A DNA stretch of 64,000 nt from assembly GCA_900110015.1 (NCBI GenBank), contig FOCD01000001.1, positions 1,167,994 to 1,231,993 of the forward strand, written 5' to 3'. The notes below the pieces were generated by a model, which did not search any database, was not told where the DNA came from, and worked only from the letters and a program-made list of their open reading frames with translations. Position 1 is the first letter of the stretch. The number at the start of each line of letters is the position of its first letter. The position numbers were made by a program, and so were the translations under genes. Below, piece by piece: positions 9,326 to 17,488 of the stretch. The DNA comes from Terribacillus saccharophilus. GTDB taxonomy: Bacteria > Bacillota > Bacilli > Bacillales > Amphibacillaceae.

Positions 9326-10225
9326 ATGAAAAAAAGATTAAGCTTAATCGCATTGCTAACAGTCATAATAGTAGTACTAAGCTCATGCAGTCCTGGTGGT
9401 AAAAACATTACCGTCGGAGCTAAAACTTTTACCGAACAGCTTATCCTTGCTAAAATGACTAGCTTTATACTGGAAGACAACGGTTTTAATGTAGAAGAAA
9501 TTCAAAACCTTGGCTCTTCAGCCATGCGTCAAGCTATTGAAACGCAGCAGATTGATATAACTTGGGAATATGTAGGTACTGCATTGGTCTCCTATCTTGG
9601 TGAAGATCCAATCGTTGACAAAAATAAGGCGATGGAAAGAATACAGGAACTAGACAAGAAAAATGGTGTAGCATGGACGAATCTTACAGATGCCAATAAT
9701 ACCTATGTACTGGCAATGAAACAAGAAAGAGCCGAGGAACTCGGTCTTGATACGATTAGTGATTTAGCTGAATATGTTAATGCCAATCCTGATGAACTCG
9801 TTTTTGGAATGGAAACCGAGTTTGCCAACCGGCAGGATGGAATGCCAGGTCTAGAGGAACATTATGGCTTCGAATTACCTGATTCCAACATACGTGAAAT
9901 GGAAATTGGTCTTTACTATTCTGCCTTGAATAATGGCGAAATCGATGTTACGGAAGGTTTCTCTACAGACCCGCAAATTAAATCATTAGATTTAAAAATT
10001 CTCGAAGATGATCAGGAATTCTTTCCATCGTATAATCTAGCAGCATCCATTAATCAAAAAACCCTGGACAAGTATCCTGAACTCACAGAACTCCTGATGC
10101 CACTCCAGAAAGCGCTGACAGATGATTCCTTACGCGAGTTGAACTATCAGGTTGATATTGAAAAAAAAAGTGTGGAACGTGTCGCTAAAGACTTTCTTGA
10201 GGCGAATAATTTACTAAATGATTAA
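9326..10225 (+). CDS. osmoprotectant-type ABC transporter substrate-binding lipoprotein
   Basis: This is a solute-binding lipoprotein of the OpuAC/ProX/YehZ family. It has a lipoprotein signal peptide ending LSSC (lipidated Cys about residue 21 from my start), then the family opening ITVGAKTFTEQLILAKM and later YYSALNNGEIDVTEGFSTDPQI, which closes the ligand cleft. The ATG at 9326 (MKKRLSLIALL) is chosen because the longer frame would put 15 residues before the signal peptide. It is the last gene of the operon. The ligand is not predictable from sequence alone; glycine betaine, choline or ergothioneine-like compounds are all possible. Confidence 0.92.
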   Translation: MKKRLSLIALLTVIIVVLSSCSPGGKNITVGAKTFTEQLILAKMTSFILEDNGFNVEEIQNLGSSAMRQAIETQQIDITWEYVGTALVSYLGEDPIVDKNKAMERIQELDKKNGVAWTNLTDANNTYVLAMKQERAEELGLDTISDLAEYVNANPDELVFGMETEFANRQDGMPGLEEHYGFELPDSNIREMEIGLYYSALNNGEIDVTEGFSTDPQIKSLDLKILEDDQEFFPSYNLAASINQKTLDKYPELTELLMPLQKALTDDSLRELNYQVDIEKKSVERVAKDFLEANNLLND

Positions 10226-10428
10226 TTAGCTTTCAAGTAAATTTCTCAGTTTACTGCTAATGTAAGTGCCAGAGGTTCCTCAAAAAAGTGAAGATAGTTG
10301 ATTCAATTCACGTTTTTATACAAGCATTCCTCTCAGATACAAATTTATGTATCCATGTTGTCTGCTACCTAATGGATGACTTGCCACATAATACTTTTAA
10401 ATTAGGTGAAACTTTTGGAGGAATCAAA

Positions 10429-10554
10429 TTGCGATTTACTAAGAGCAGTATCAGGTAGAGTTTAGCTAAACGAAACTATATTAGTAAAGAAACTAAATTT
10501 CTTGTACACAAGCGCATCATTGAGCGTATGCTGAAATTGCAAAATGAGTTTTAA
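10429..10554 (+). pseudogene. remnant of a tiny HKRII-motif protein
   Basis: A ggagga box is followed by a TTG and nine codons. An in-frame TAG (10456-10458) comes next, then an open tail ending KFLVHKRIIERMLKLQNEF. The tail matches the protein at 13.9-14.1 kb (MAHKRIIQRMIEV), so the two are paralogues. Each has an in-frame stop near its 5' end. It may be a dead gene, or the downstream part may be made by re-initiation. The function is unknown. Confidence 0.45.
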
Positions 10555-10573
10555 CTACAAATTCTCTCTCACA

Positions 10574-10599
10574 AGCTCCCTGCCAGGGGAGTTTTTTAT
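10574..10599 (+). terminator. Rho-independent terminator
   Basis: The stem ctccc-tgcca-gggag is followed by six T's, just after the tiny HKRII-motif remnant. Confidence 0.75.
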
Positions 10600-10680
10600 G
10601 TGATTAGCGCAAAAAAACACCTTGAGCATATTGTAATTTGCTCACCTGCGTACAGAAGTATGTCGAAAGATGGCAAGTTA

Positions 10681-10712
10681 AAAAAGAAGGCCTGTAAATG
10701 CAGACCTTCTTT
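10681..10712 (-). terminator. terminator of the DUF4396 gene
   Basis: The arms aagaagg and ccttctt are flanked by A's on the left (T's on the minus strand), directly after the stop of the gene that begins at 11407. Confidence 0.7.
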
Positions 10713-10720
10713 TATGGATA

Positions 10721-11407
10721 TTACATAGCATGTTTTATACCTTTTTTAACCAACATCCAATTAGCTGGATAACTAGTTAAAAATCCTATCATCATCGCTA
10801 TCTGCATCATGAACCAAAATATTACATTGTCTGGATTAGGTGCATTACTAAAGAATACATAATGCGATAATGCCATCCATCCGAACATTCCAATTTCAAA
10901 TGCGATAAGTGACCATGTATCTGCTTTTAGCGCATTCACTAACTCTTCTTTTGGACTCCTATCCTTCATTCTCATACCGTAGTATTGAAAAGCTACGCCC
11001 AAAATAAACGCAAGAATGAATTCAACTACGTAGTCAGCAAACAGCACACTTCCGGCGATAGTCCATCCTGTAAAGAAAACTATAGGTGCCCCAATAAGAT
11101 CTCCAATAGAGCAACCACTACTACAGTGTGTTGTAGATACTAATACACTTTGCCAAAAAGGTTTGTTACTATCATGAGAATGCTCGACATGTTCAGTATT
11201 GTGGGCATTATGTTTTTTCGCATCCTTACGACCCAATTTAAAATAAAGCAATATACCTACAAGAGGAAAATAAAGACCAGTAATTGGCCAAACAATATTC
11301 ATTACAAACATTTCTTGGGGATGCCTTACCACGTCTCCTATAATGATTAGAAGTTGTAATGCGCCTATGAAAATAGCTATATAAGATACTAATTCTAGGA
11401 AAGCCAC
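10721..11407 (-). CDS. DUF4396 family membrane protein
   Basis: This is a multi-spanning membrane protein of unknown function. The hallmark stretch TTHCSSGCSIGDLIGAP, with a Cys pair in a G/C-rich turn, and later FQYYGMRMKDRSP are typical of DUF4396. A cytoplasmic-looking His-rich loop (HNAHNTEHVEHSH) sits between the N-terminal helices and the HC..C motif and could bind metal (inference). I prefer the GTG at 11407, eight bases after aggagg; the frame is open to a GTG at 11416 that overlaps the ribosome binding site. It is a single gene with its own terminator. Confidence 0.8.
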   Translation of the reverse strand: MAFLELVSYIAIFIGALQLLIIIGDVVRHPQEMFVMNIVWPITGLYFPLVGILLYFKLGRKDAKKHNAHNTEHVEHSHDSNKPFWQSVLVSTTHCSSGCSIGDLIGAPIVFFTGWTIAGSVLFADYVVEFILAFILGVAFQYYGMRMKDRSPKEELVNALKADTWSLIAFEIGMFGWMALSHYVFFSNAPNPDNVIFWFMMQIAMMIGFLTSYPANWMLVKKGIKHAM

Positions 11408-11641
11408 AATTCCCACCTCCTTTTATATTATGTTATCTAATACCCCCCGCTGGTATGTCGAAACGTTGAATTCTAATGATTTTAGTATTTCTAATACAGC
11501 TTTATAAGATGCCTAATGCTGTAGCTATTTATGAAGTACCACTCATGTTTCAGACGGTATACGCTTAACCCTTTCCAAATGGAATGGGTAGTAAAACTCT
11601 ATACGTGACACAATAATGAAGTAACCAGCCGCTTTAAAGAG

Positions 11642-11836
11642 TTGCTGGATATAGATATCCCAGACGGTACGGGAATGGATGGGGAATTTATTGTTCCAGG
11701 AGAAGAAGACAAGCCGGATTTCGAAGCAATAATGGCCCGTTTTCTTTCGAGTAAGACAGAAGAGGAACGGAAGATGCTTAAAGAGATGTATATGGATCAT
11801 GCTTTTCTAATTTTTGGTGATTTTCCTATAGGTTGA
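11642..11836 (+). CDS. small acidic protein, related to the next gene
   Basis: The function is unknown. The C-terminal half (EEERKMLKEMYMDHAFLIFGDFPIG) closely matches the end of the 72-residue protein at 11.9 kb. The frame extends upstream to a stop without an ATG or GTG, and the TTG at 11642 has no good ribosome binding site. This copy may therefore have lost its start, which would make it a 5'-truncated paralogue. It is very acidic and likely cytosolic. Confidence 0.4.
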   Translation: MLDIDIPDGTGMDGEFIVPGEEDKPDFEAIMARFLSSKTEEERKMLKEMYMDHAFLIFGDFPIG

Positions 11837-11925
11837 TTTTATCTTATCAAATGATTAATTAACTCTAATTAGTGGTATGTACTCCTAAACACAATTAAAG
11901 GTGGGTACTACAGGAGGTTGCTATC

Positions 11926-12144
11926 GTGATTAGATCAGAGATGTATTTAGAGTATTTGCAGGTTCGTCAAGAAATTATTAAAGATTTGTTAGAAGGTGAC
12001 ACGTTACCAGAAATTGAGCAATCTTTAGAACAAGATTATAGAATAAAGATGTTCTCGTCAGAGGAAAGAACTATGTTTGAAGAAATGTATTTGGATTATA
12101 CGTTCCTAATAAATGGCTACTATCCTCTGTTCGAAGAAGATTGA
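11926..12144 (+). CDS. small acidic protein, 72 aa
   Basis: The function is unknown. It starts at a GTG behind a strong caggagg (spacing about 8), so it is probably a real gene. It is a helical, charged protein; the ending SSEERTMFEEMYLDYTFLINGYYP is shared with the gene just upstream, with the core pattern EER-M--EMY-D--FLI-G--P. No membrane segment is present. Two adjacent copies suggest a local tandem duplication. Confidence 0.6.
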   Translation: MIRSEMYLEYLQVRQEIIKDLLEGDTLPEIEQSLEQDYRIKMFSSEERTMFEEMYLDYTFLINGYYPLFEED

Positions 12145-12338
12145 TATTTTTTAAATTGTAGCGAAAGCTTGCACCATGAATATCTTCATCAAATTATAAA
12201 TTTAAAAGCACATACACTCGCTATAGTACGTATGCTGAATTTGGAACTGCAGGATTAAATGTTGTGTTAGCATAATTTATTTAGTCGATTCATATGATTT
12301 ACAACCACTTCTTTCGTTTCGGTGAATCGGAAGAACTT

Positions 12339-12363
12339 AGCCCTGAAAAGGGCTTTTTTTTTT
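12339..12363 (+). terminator. Rho-independent terminator
   Basis: agccc-tgaaaa-gggct is followed by a run of nine or more T's. Confidence 0.85.
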
Positions 12364-12432
12364 CACACATTTCATATCTGGGCATAGAATAATGTGTACT
12401 TTAACTTTTGTCATTTGATATACCAGCTCCTT

Positions 12433-12455
12433 CTCCTCATATGAGGAGTTTTTTT
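12433..12455 (+). terminator. Rho-independent terminator
   Basis: The perfect palindrome ctcctcatatgaggag (12433-12448) is followed by seven T's. Confidence 0.85.
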
Positions 12456-12530
12456 GTATGTGAGGCTAACTTTTCGACTATACTAAGATTGCAAGACCCT
12501 TTCCTTCTTATGTCGAGGCACACATACACT

Positions 12531-12567
12531 AAAAAGCCCCACTTCCTATACGGGAGGGGGCTTTTTT
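12531..12567 (+). terminator. Rho-independent terminator
   Basis: aaaaagcccc and gggggctttttt arms surround a cctatacggg-type loop. It is A/T flanked on both sides. Confidence 0.8.
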
Positions 12568-12669
12568 ATTATTTACTAAGAAATGATGATAAACCTGGTT
12601 AGCTGACACTTACAAAGTTAATTTCCATTCATATATTGAAATATATCTCTTAGGAAGGGTGTTATTTAT

Positions 12670-13101
12670 ATGGTTACTGTACTAGATGCTAGGACTTCTC
12701 AGAATGCAAGTACCTCTAACTCCATTTCCGTACCTGTTTTAGTTGGGACTCAACAGTTATTTGGTCAAGTTGGGCTAATAACTGCTGGGACAACCACCCC
12801 CATCAGAGTTCAAATGAGCGGAATCATTTCCCTACAACTTCCCCTACTTCCCGCGCTAACAACGGTTACGGTAAGGATTGTGAGAGGTACACAACCCACG
12901 GATCCCACCGTATTCTCTGCAAGTTCAAACTTAGATTTAGAAATTCTTGGACCGCAAGCCTTCAATTTCGTAGCAGCGGACATTAATGTTCCTCCACCTG
13001 CTAGTGGTCAGCTAACATACACAGCTTTTGTTTCATCAAACCTACTTGGAACTGTTCGTGTTGGTCCTGAAAGTTTCTATGCTATCGCGTTTACGGGTTA
13101 G
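12670..13101 (+). CDS. putative spore-surface or exosporium beta-structured protein
   Basis: The function is not recognised with certainty. The protein has 143 residues, no Cys, and is rich in Thr/Ser/Val/Pro with alternating hydrophobics, as in a jelly-roll beta sandwich. It has no signal peptide. Such proteins, for example the C-terminal domains of BclA-like and BxpB-like exosporium proteins, assemble on the spore from the mother cell. This comparison is by composition, length and the surrounding coat genes, not by a clear motif. A ggaaggg box precedes the ATG and a strong terminator follows. It could instead be a secreted or phage-derived structural protein. Confidence 0.55.
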   Translation: MVTVLDARTSQNASTSNSISVPVLVGTQQLFGQVGLITAGTTTPIRVQMSGIISLQLPLLPALTTVTVRIVRGTQPTDPTVFSASSNLDLEILGPQAFNFVAADINVPPPASGQLTYTAFVSSNLLGTVRVGPESFYAIAFTG

Positions 13102-13130
13102 ATTTATTGGTCTTTTAGGTTTTATTGATG

Positions 13131-13176
13131 AATATGAAAAAAAGCCTTCGCTATAGCGAAAGCTTTTTTTCATATT
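13131..13176. terminator. bidirectional terminator
   Basis: aatatgaaaaaaagc-ttcgc-tata-gcgaa-gcttttttttcatatt is almost perfectly symmetric. It ends the 12.67-kb gene on the plus strand and would also end the nuclease-like remnant on the minus strand. Confidence 0.8.
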
Positions 13177-13193
13177 CAGTTGGTATATACGGA

Positions 13194-13252
13194 TTATTCG
13201 CCTACCATTCTATGGTAATCATAATCTTTCATATGCTTGTACAACCAATGTT
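13194..13252 (-). pseudogene. 3' remnant of a nuclease-like lipoprotein gene (echo 1)
   Basis: On the minus strand these bases encode HWLYKHMKDYDYHRMVGE and a stop. The end of the intact nuclease gene at 39.7 kb encodes DHWLYKYMKDNDNDGMVGE. Only the last 19 or so codons are left, next to a terminator; the calcium-binding Asp residues have begun to change. No upstream coding sequence of the family is visible beyond 13252. Confidence 0.75.
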
Positions 13253-13447
13253 ATATTTAGGTTAGGAAAGCGAAACCGTTATAGAACCGTACATATTAGA
13301 CATGTCAAATGTGTAGTTCTACTTTATTACATAATTCAACTAAAGCACCTGTTACTTAATGGCTGTTTTGGCGTCAACGGACCGATAAGATAAATGCATA
13401 CTCATATCAACTTATAACTTTCCTTTGTCGTGTACTTTCCCATCTGA

Positions 13448-13730
13448 CTAATAATGATTCACCATCCAGCACATTCCAGGCTGTAAAAGATTTTGTAGCG
13501 AAACACCGAGAAACCATGTTAGTGCTCCAAATAATATAACAACGTATCCTCCTTTTAACAGAGGTACCCTACTCTCCAGAATCATTATAGAAGCTATTGC
13601 ACCCAATGAAATACCTGAAATGAAGTCGAAGAAGGTGATTTGGAATGAGCTTCTTGCCTATAATTCTTGAAACGATATACAAAATAGTAAAACTGAATAC
13701 ACATCTTATTGTTACATCTGCAAAGCTCAT
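13448..13730 (-). pseudogene. DUF421 (YetF-like) membrane protein, frameshifted
   Basis: The start is clear: an ATG at 13730 with taggaggt upstream and MSFADVTIRCVFSFTILYIVSRIIGKKLIPN, a typical DUF421 N-terminus. A one-base shift near 13630 then moves the rest (ITFFDFISGISLGAIASIM and three helices) into another frame, which ends at 13448 without the soluble C-terminal domain. It is therefore both frameshifted and truncated. Two more DUF421 genes follow within 3 kb and another lies at 54.7 kb. Confidence 0.8.
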
Positions 13731-13899
13731 TAATTCCTTAACCTCCTATTTGTTGAGAACTACATGATTGTGATATTTCCGCAGTATTACGACAGGTTAT
13801 GAACTTACAGGTTATCTATGTATTGAATTTAATAATTCATTAGTTAATGCATTGCTTTCAGTTAGATGAATGCAGCCTACACACTAGGAGATAATAATA

Positions 13900-14106
13900 A
13901 TGAATCAGATGATTACTATTATTATTTAAGTGGGTGATGATATCGAACAAGAACATGAGGATCTATTTCAAGCAATAGCTTATATAGACCATCAGCTCCA
14001 AGATACTTTATTGAGTCGTACAACTAGAATCGAATTAATGGCACACAAGCGAATTATTCAACGTATGATAGAAGTGGATAATGAGCAACTGGATGAGTTA
14101 CATTAA
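13900..14106 (+). pseudogene. tiny HKRII-motif protein with in-frame stop
   Basis: The ATG at 13900 follows aggagat and opens a frame of nine codons that ends in TAA (13927-13929). The same frame then continues directly with GTG for 58 residues: acidic, helical, containing MAHKRIIQRMIEV. The GTG has no ribosome binding site of its own, but translation could restart because stop and start touch. The closest relative is the remnant at 10.4 kb. The function is unknown; small Spo0E-like or regulatory helical proteins are possible by size only. Confidence 0.5.
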
Positions 14107-14219
14107 CACTAATTTTCTCTTCCAGTACTGACGAATCTTTTCACACTCTTATGCAGTTGACCATATACTACATTAGTACGACTTTGTTTTTAATTAATCT
14201 CCCAACTTGCTTCCTTACA

Positions 14220-14540
14220 CTAGTAAGGAGGCTTTTTACTTTTCAATTGATACTGTGTAAAAGTACGCTTCTCTTCTCTAAATGCTTGCCAAGAGGTTTT
14301 GGTTGCTGCGTAGCTGCCAATAGCAGCATACCCATAGAAATATCCCATAAATATACCTGCCACAAGGTCATGTGGGTGACTATAAAATATAGATACCATT
14401 AACCCTAATATTACTGCGACAGTAGGTATGTACTTTCTACTTATAGGTGTAAACCACTTAATACATTGCGTCAGTATTAAAACCACAGGTATACCTATCG
14501 TAGAGTCCCAAAAATTCGTATGTATTATAGGAAAACTCAT
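14220..14540 (-). CDS. holin-like small membrane protein
   Basis: The protein has 106 residues and about three hydrophobic segments: IGIPVVLILTQCI, YIPTVAVILGLMVSIFY, and LVAGIFMGYFYGYAAIGSYAATK. It has a charged C-terminal tail. This layout, with a final AxGxY-A-K turn, resembles a class of phage-type holins that make membrane lesions. No endolysin lies next to it, so the call rests on topology alone. The ATG at 14540 has agaggat upstream. It may be a domesticated phage gene or an unrelated membrane peptide. Confidence 0.45.
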   Translation of the reverse strand: MSFPIIHTNFWDSTIGIPVVLILTQCIKWFTPISRKYIPTVAVILGLMVSIFYSHPHDLVAGIFMGYFYGYAAIGSYAATKTSWQAFREEKRTFTQYQLKSKKPPY

Positions 14541-14679
14541 TCTATTCTCATCCTCTCTAAGTTATATATAAATACTGTCTCCAAATAACTAAAAACTTAC
14601 TATTTACAAGAACCCTATAGAGAAATTAAAAGCACGAACTATTAAGATGAGAATAACCTATCATAAAGGGGGAATTGCG

Positions 14680-14973
14680 ATGAGACAATTAAACAAATCT
14701 AAAGTGCAAAATAATAACCTTCAGATCCAACTTTCCAAGAATGACTATGTTGTAAGTGATTTAGACATCTTAACAGCTGTCTTATTATTGAATGGAAAGC
14801 TTAGTGTTGATTTGATTGAGACTGATCGTAATACGGACCTGTCCAATATCACTTTAATTGGAGAAGTACCTTCAGATACAAATAACAATAACCAATTAAC
14901 TGATTTCCTTGACGCTAATGATGATATGTCTATGGACGATGTTCTTGCTGCAATTCTTCGAAGGATACAATAA
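14680..14973 (+). CDS. hypothetical protein, 97 aa
   Basis: I do not recognise it. The start at 14680 (MRQLNKSKVQNNN) is supported by aaaggggg; an upstream in-frame ATG lacks a site. It is cytosolic, Asn/Asp-rich in the second half (DTNNNNQLTDFLDANDDMSMDDVLAAILRRIQ), with a hydrophobic stretch LDILTAVLLLNGKLSVDLI that looks like a buried helix-strand rather than a membrane segment. A large hairpin follows 60 bases downstream. Confidence 0.6.
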   Translation: MRQLNKSKVQNNNLQIQLSKNDYVVSDLDILTAVLLLNGKLSVDLIETDRNTDLSNITLIGEVPSDTNNNNQLTDFLDANDDMSMDDVLAAILRRIQ

Positions 14974-15034
14974 GCTGAAATTAAGATGAACTTAGGTTGT
15001 ATGCAAATCGGCTTATTATAGTATCCTTTCATCA

Positions 15035-15088
15035 GGAAACGCAGATAACTAAAGGTGCAATGAGGCGCCTTTAGTTATCTGCGTTTCC
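15035..15088. terminator. long 24-bp hairpin
   Basis: Arms 15035-15058 and 15065-15088 are complementary over 24 bases with one G-U wobble and a 6-base loop. There is no long T-run afterwards (gttttcag). It is longer than a usual terminator. It lies after the 14.68-kb gene and before a short broken frame on the minus strand (15141-15255, ending VEKGQSGMYFYQPGQHN) that may be a gene remnant. Confidence 0.6.
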
Positions 15089-15346
15089 GTTTTCAGATGG
15101 TGTATTAAACTACGTTATTTGACCTATTGGAATACTTTCATTAATTATGTTGACCTGGTTGGTAGAAATACATTCCAGACTGACCTTTTTCAACATTTGT
15201 ATCCACTCGTAATTTCTTATTCTCTGTGTAAGTTCCAAGGATTATATCATCAATCCCTATATGTTTTAACTCTAACTGTTACAAAACCCATTCCTTTGTA
15301 AGGTTCAAATACTTAAGATTGTGGTTGATTATTTGGCCATCCATTA

Positions 15347-15842
15347 TCAGAGGTATAGGTATTCTCTTTTGACATTGATATCCATATCTGCAGGTTGGAC
15401 AGGTCTATACTCAGCTTTAGGTATCACACTTAATACACCAGAATCTTCAAGCGTAGCCATTTCAACTGTGGTAGTATCGGTGATACCTTGAATTCGCAAC
15501 TGTGCGAGAAATTCATCAACAGGTAGCCTAACCTTCTTCAAACCTTTTCGGTCAATATCACCATTTCTAATGAGAACAGTCGGACTCTCATAAAGAATCC
15601 AACGTAACTTATTATGAAGTGATAGACGCATGAATATTTTATAAAAGTAATACAAAGATTCCTGTACACAGTAGTGCTAACCAAATATTGTTTTTCTGTA
15701 TTGGTTGGCTGATTGCATTACCAATTACAATAACGTAAAGAACATCAAATGTATGCATTTGAGATACAGCCTTTTTTCCAGTAAAGCGTAAAAACAGGAA
15801 CCCAAATATAAAAATAATGAAAGGGTTCATTAACAAATCCAT
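15347..15842 (-). pseudogene. DUF421 (YetF-like) membrane protein, frameshifted
   Basis: The 5' part (MDLLMNPFIIFIFGFLFLRFTGKKAVSQMHTFDVLYVIVIGNAISQPI) and the 3' part (LRWILYESPTVLIRNGDI ... MATLEDSGVLSVIPKAEYRP) are the two halves of one DUF421 protein: three helices, then the soluble domain. They are separated by a shift near 15645. In an intact protein the PTVLIRNG strand follows the third helix directly, as it would here without the shift. The start at 15842 has a weak purine-rich site. It faces away from the intact DUF421 gene at 15966 with 123 bases between. Confidence 0.8.
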
Positions 15843-15965
15843 ATAACCCACTCTTTCCATGAGGTTTATATGTAGTTTGAACAAAGTTCTTAAAATTTAT
15901 TATTGAATGCCTTTTAACCGATTAGGGAACGTTATGTCCTAGGTTGAAAATAGCTTTGGTAAGGA

Positions 15966-16508
15966 ATGACCAACATGAATGTCTATATTTATATAACACT
16001 TAAGGCAGTATTTAGTTTTTTATTACTTCTTGTAATTACTGGTCTTATAGGCAAACACATTAACTCCAATAAGAACCATTTCAGCTTTGCATTGTCTATT
16101 GTAATTGGCTCAGTTATTGCAAATATGGCAATTGACCCTTCTGTTACGTTCAGGCACTCTTTAATTGTCTTTATCGCCCTTGTTATAACATTTTACTTGT
16201 TGCTCCTACTTACTTTTAAAAATAGAAAAATAAAGAAGTATTTATCTGGTACTCCAACTATCATTATGGAGAAGGGGAAATTAAACGAAGAGAATATGAG
16301 AAGAATGAAAATAACAATGGCCGATCTTCAGCAACGCTTTCGGGAACACAGCGTTTTTGACATTAATGAAATCGAAACGGCTTATCTCGAGCCCAGCGGA
16401 CAGTTATCTTATGAAAAAAAGAAAATTCATCAACCGATTACCATGGCTGATTTAACTAAAATTTCTCATTCTCTTGTGCAGACTCAAAACGATAAAGAAA
16501 ACAATTAG
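15966..16508 (+). CDS. DUF421 (YetF-like) family membrane protein
   Basis: This is an intact member of the family: three N-terminal membrane helices (about residues 8-95), then a soluble alpha/beta domain with GTPTIIMEKGKLNEENMRRMKITMADLQQRFREHSVFDINEIETAYLEPSGQLSYEKK. YetF-like proteins are widespread in spore formers with poorly known roles; some have been tied to spore membranes or germination. At 180 residues it is shorter than the usual 210-290, and lacks the second repeat of the soluble domain. The likely start is the ATG at 15966 or 15975. It is divergent from the broken copy at 15.3-15.8 kb. Confidence 0.8.
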   Translation: MTNMNVYIYITLKAVFSFLLLLVITGLIGKHINSNKNHFSFALSIVIGSVIANMAIDPSVTFRHSLIVFIALVITFYLLLLLTFKNRKIKKYLSGTPTIIMEKGKLNEENMRRMKITMADLQQRFREHSVFDINEIETAYLEPSGQLSYEKKKIHQPITMADLTKISHSLVQTQNDKENN

Positions 16509-16671
16509 TGACTTCTCAAGCTTCACGAATGTAAATCTAATAGTAATATGTATTGAGAAGCATATATTAAGGACTTCTTTTACTTTTAGATATGTAACCC
16601 ACTAAGACGGCTCTACATATACTTTTGTAGCGGAGTGGTCATACTCCCTCACCTATATAATATCCCTATTC

Positions 16672-16698
16672 CCTCCTCACTTATGAGGAGGTTTTTTT
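16672..16698 (+). terminator. Rho-independent terminator
   Basis: cctcctca and tgaggagg arms (16672-16679, 16684-16691) are followed by seven T's. It is a distal terminator for the DUF421 gene. Confidence 0.85.
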
Positions 16699-16760
16699 GT
16701 ATAACAAAATCAATGCTTATTCTTTTCTGGGTATTAGCTCAGTCATAACCAAAGTATGGG

Positions 16761-16769
16761 CATACACTG
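16761..16769 (+). promoter_or_regulatory. possible sigma-K-type -10 element
   Basis: catacactg lies 28 bases before the ATG of the His/Tyr-repeat gene. A similar catacatta lies before the 18.85-kb gene. Both are followed by an almost identical accat(at)aaaggaaagggg leader. The late-sporulation sigma-K -10 consensus is CATANNNTA; this copy matches 7 of its positions only loosely. Confidence 0.35.
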
Positions 16770-16796
16770 CACCATATAAAGGAAAGGGGTTTGTAA

Positions 16797-17042
16797 ATGC
16801 AAAACGAAAATTGCTACAGTAGTCAGCACGAGGATGAAAGAAATATCAGACCGGGATTTGGTTATGGAAGACCTCCATTCTATGGTGGGTATCCACATTA
16901 CGGATATGGGCAGCCACACTACGGGTACGATCAGCCACATTACGGGTACGATCAGCCACATTACGGGTACGGTCAACCGCATTATGGGTACGGCCAGCCA
17001 CACTACGGACATAATTACTCTCAAGGCTATCACCATTATTAA
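16797..17042 (+). CDS. His/Tyr/Gly-repeat protein, probable spore coat protein
   Basis: The protein has 81 residues; after a polar N-terminus it is built of about five 7-residue units of the type GYGQPHY/GYDQPHY, encoded by 21-base tandem repeats (about 16905-17020). There is no signal peptide or membrane helix. Such Gly-Tyr-His repeats are typical of cross-linked coat or crust proteins in Bacillaceae. The ribosome binding site aaaggaaagggg and the upstream element are shared with the coat-like gene at 18.85 kb, which supports co-regulation late in sporulation (inference). Confidence 0.6.
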   Translation: MQNENCYSSQHEDERNIRPGFGYGRPPFYGGYPHYGYGQPHYGYDQPHYGYDQPHYGYGQPHYGYGQPHYGHNYSQGYHHY

Positions 17043-17080
17043 AAAATAAATATATAGATTACTGTTTATTCGAATTGTAA

Positions 17081-17112
17081 AGGACTCCTTTCCATAACTG
17101 GAGGAGTCCTAG
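17081..17112 (+). terminator. hairpin after the repeat gene
   Basis: aggactcc (17081-17088) pairs with ggagtcct (17103-17110). No strong T-run follows, so it is weak as a terminator. Confidence 0.5.
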
Positions 17113-17362
17113 CTTTATCATGACCAATAATAAAGCTTGAAAAGGGGTACCCAGAGAAACATAACTGTGATTCTCGATGGATATAAGATACTATATGCTG
17201 ATTTTCAATCTCGGACAGGGTATATGCCTCTATAGGATTGAAATATTTTAGTCCTTTACTTGAATTTTGTCTATAACAATAAGGTATTGATTTAATCGTT
17301 AACTCCTCACATAAATGTTGCATATGATACCTTACCTTTCCTTTCAAAATACTACAGAAAAG

Positions 17363-17387
17363 TGCGCCTAATATAGGGCGCATTTTT
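17363..17387 (+). terminator. terminator-like hairpin
   Basis: tgcgcc-taatata-gggcgca is followed by ttttta. A minus-strand frame (17066-17323, MQHLCEELTIKSIPYC) lies between this and the previous hairpin. It has an aaggtaagg box but runs through the hairpin at 17081, so I do not list it as a gene. Confidence 0.6.
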
Positions 17388-17488
17388 AGATATTTAATCC
17401 TTCAATTCTCCTATGTGGATTCCCTTGTATACGTTTATACTATTTGGAAAACTTAATGTACATTTTAAGAAACGAGGAGTAAATACTT

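Larger units (their letters stand above)
12145..12669. other. gap holding three terminators and no gene
   Basis: I see three separate hairpin terminators in 230 bases (12339, 12433, 12531) but no supported gene between them. This spacing suggests that short genes or small RNAs once lay between them, or still do; each interval is under 100 bases. Confidence 0.5.

Noticed and set aside
14220-14540. Prophage signal from a holin-like gene
   Set aside because: No endolysin, tail or other phage gene nearby; only one small membrane protein, so no prophage is called.
16905-17020. Tandem repeat array that could be mistaken for CRISPR
   Set aside because: The 21-base units are contiguous with no spacers and encode the GYxQPHY repeat of a protein with a good start.
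17066-17383. 105-codon frame on the minus strand
   Set aside because: It runs through the hairpin at 17081 and overlaps the terminator at 17363; no family, only a weak ribosome binding site for an internal ATG.
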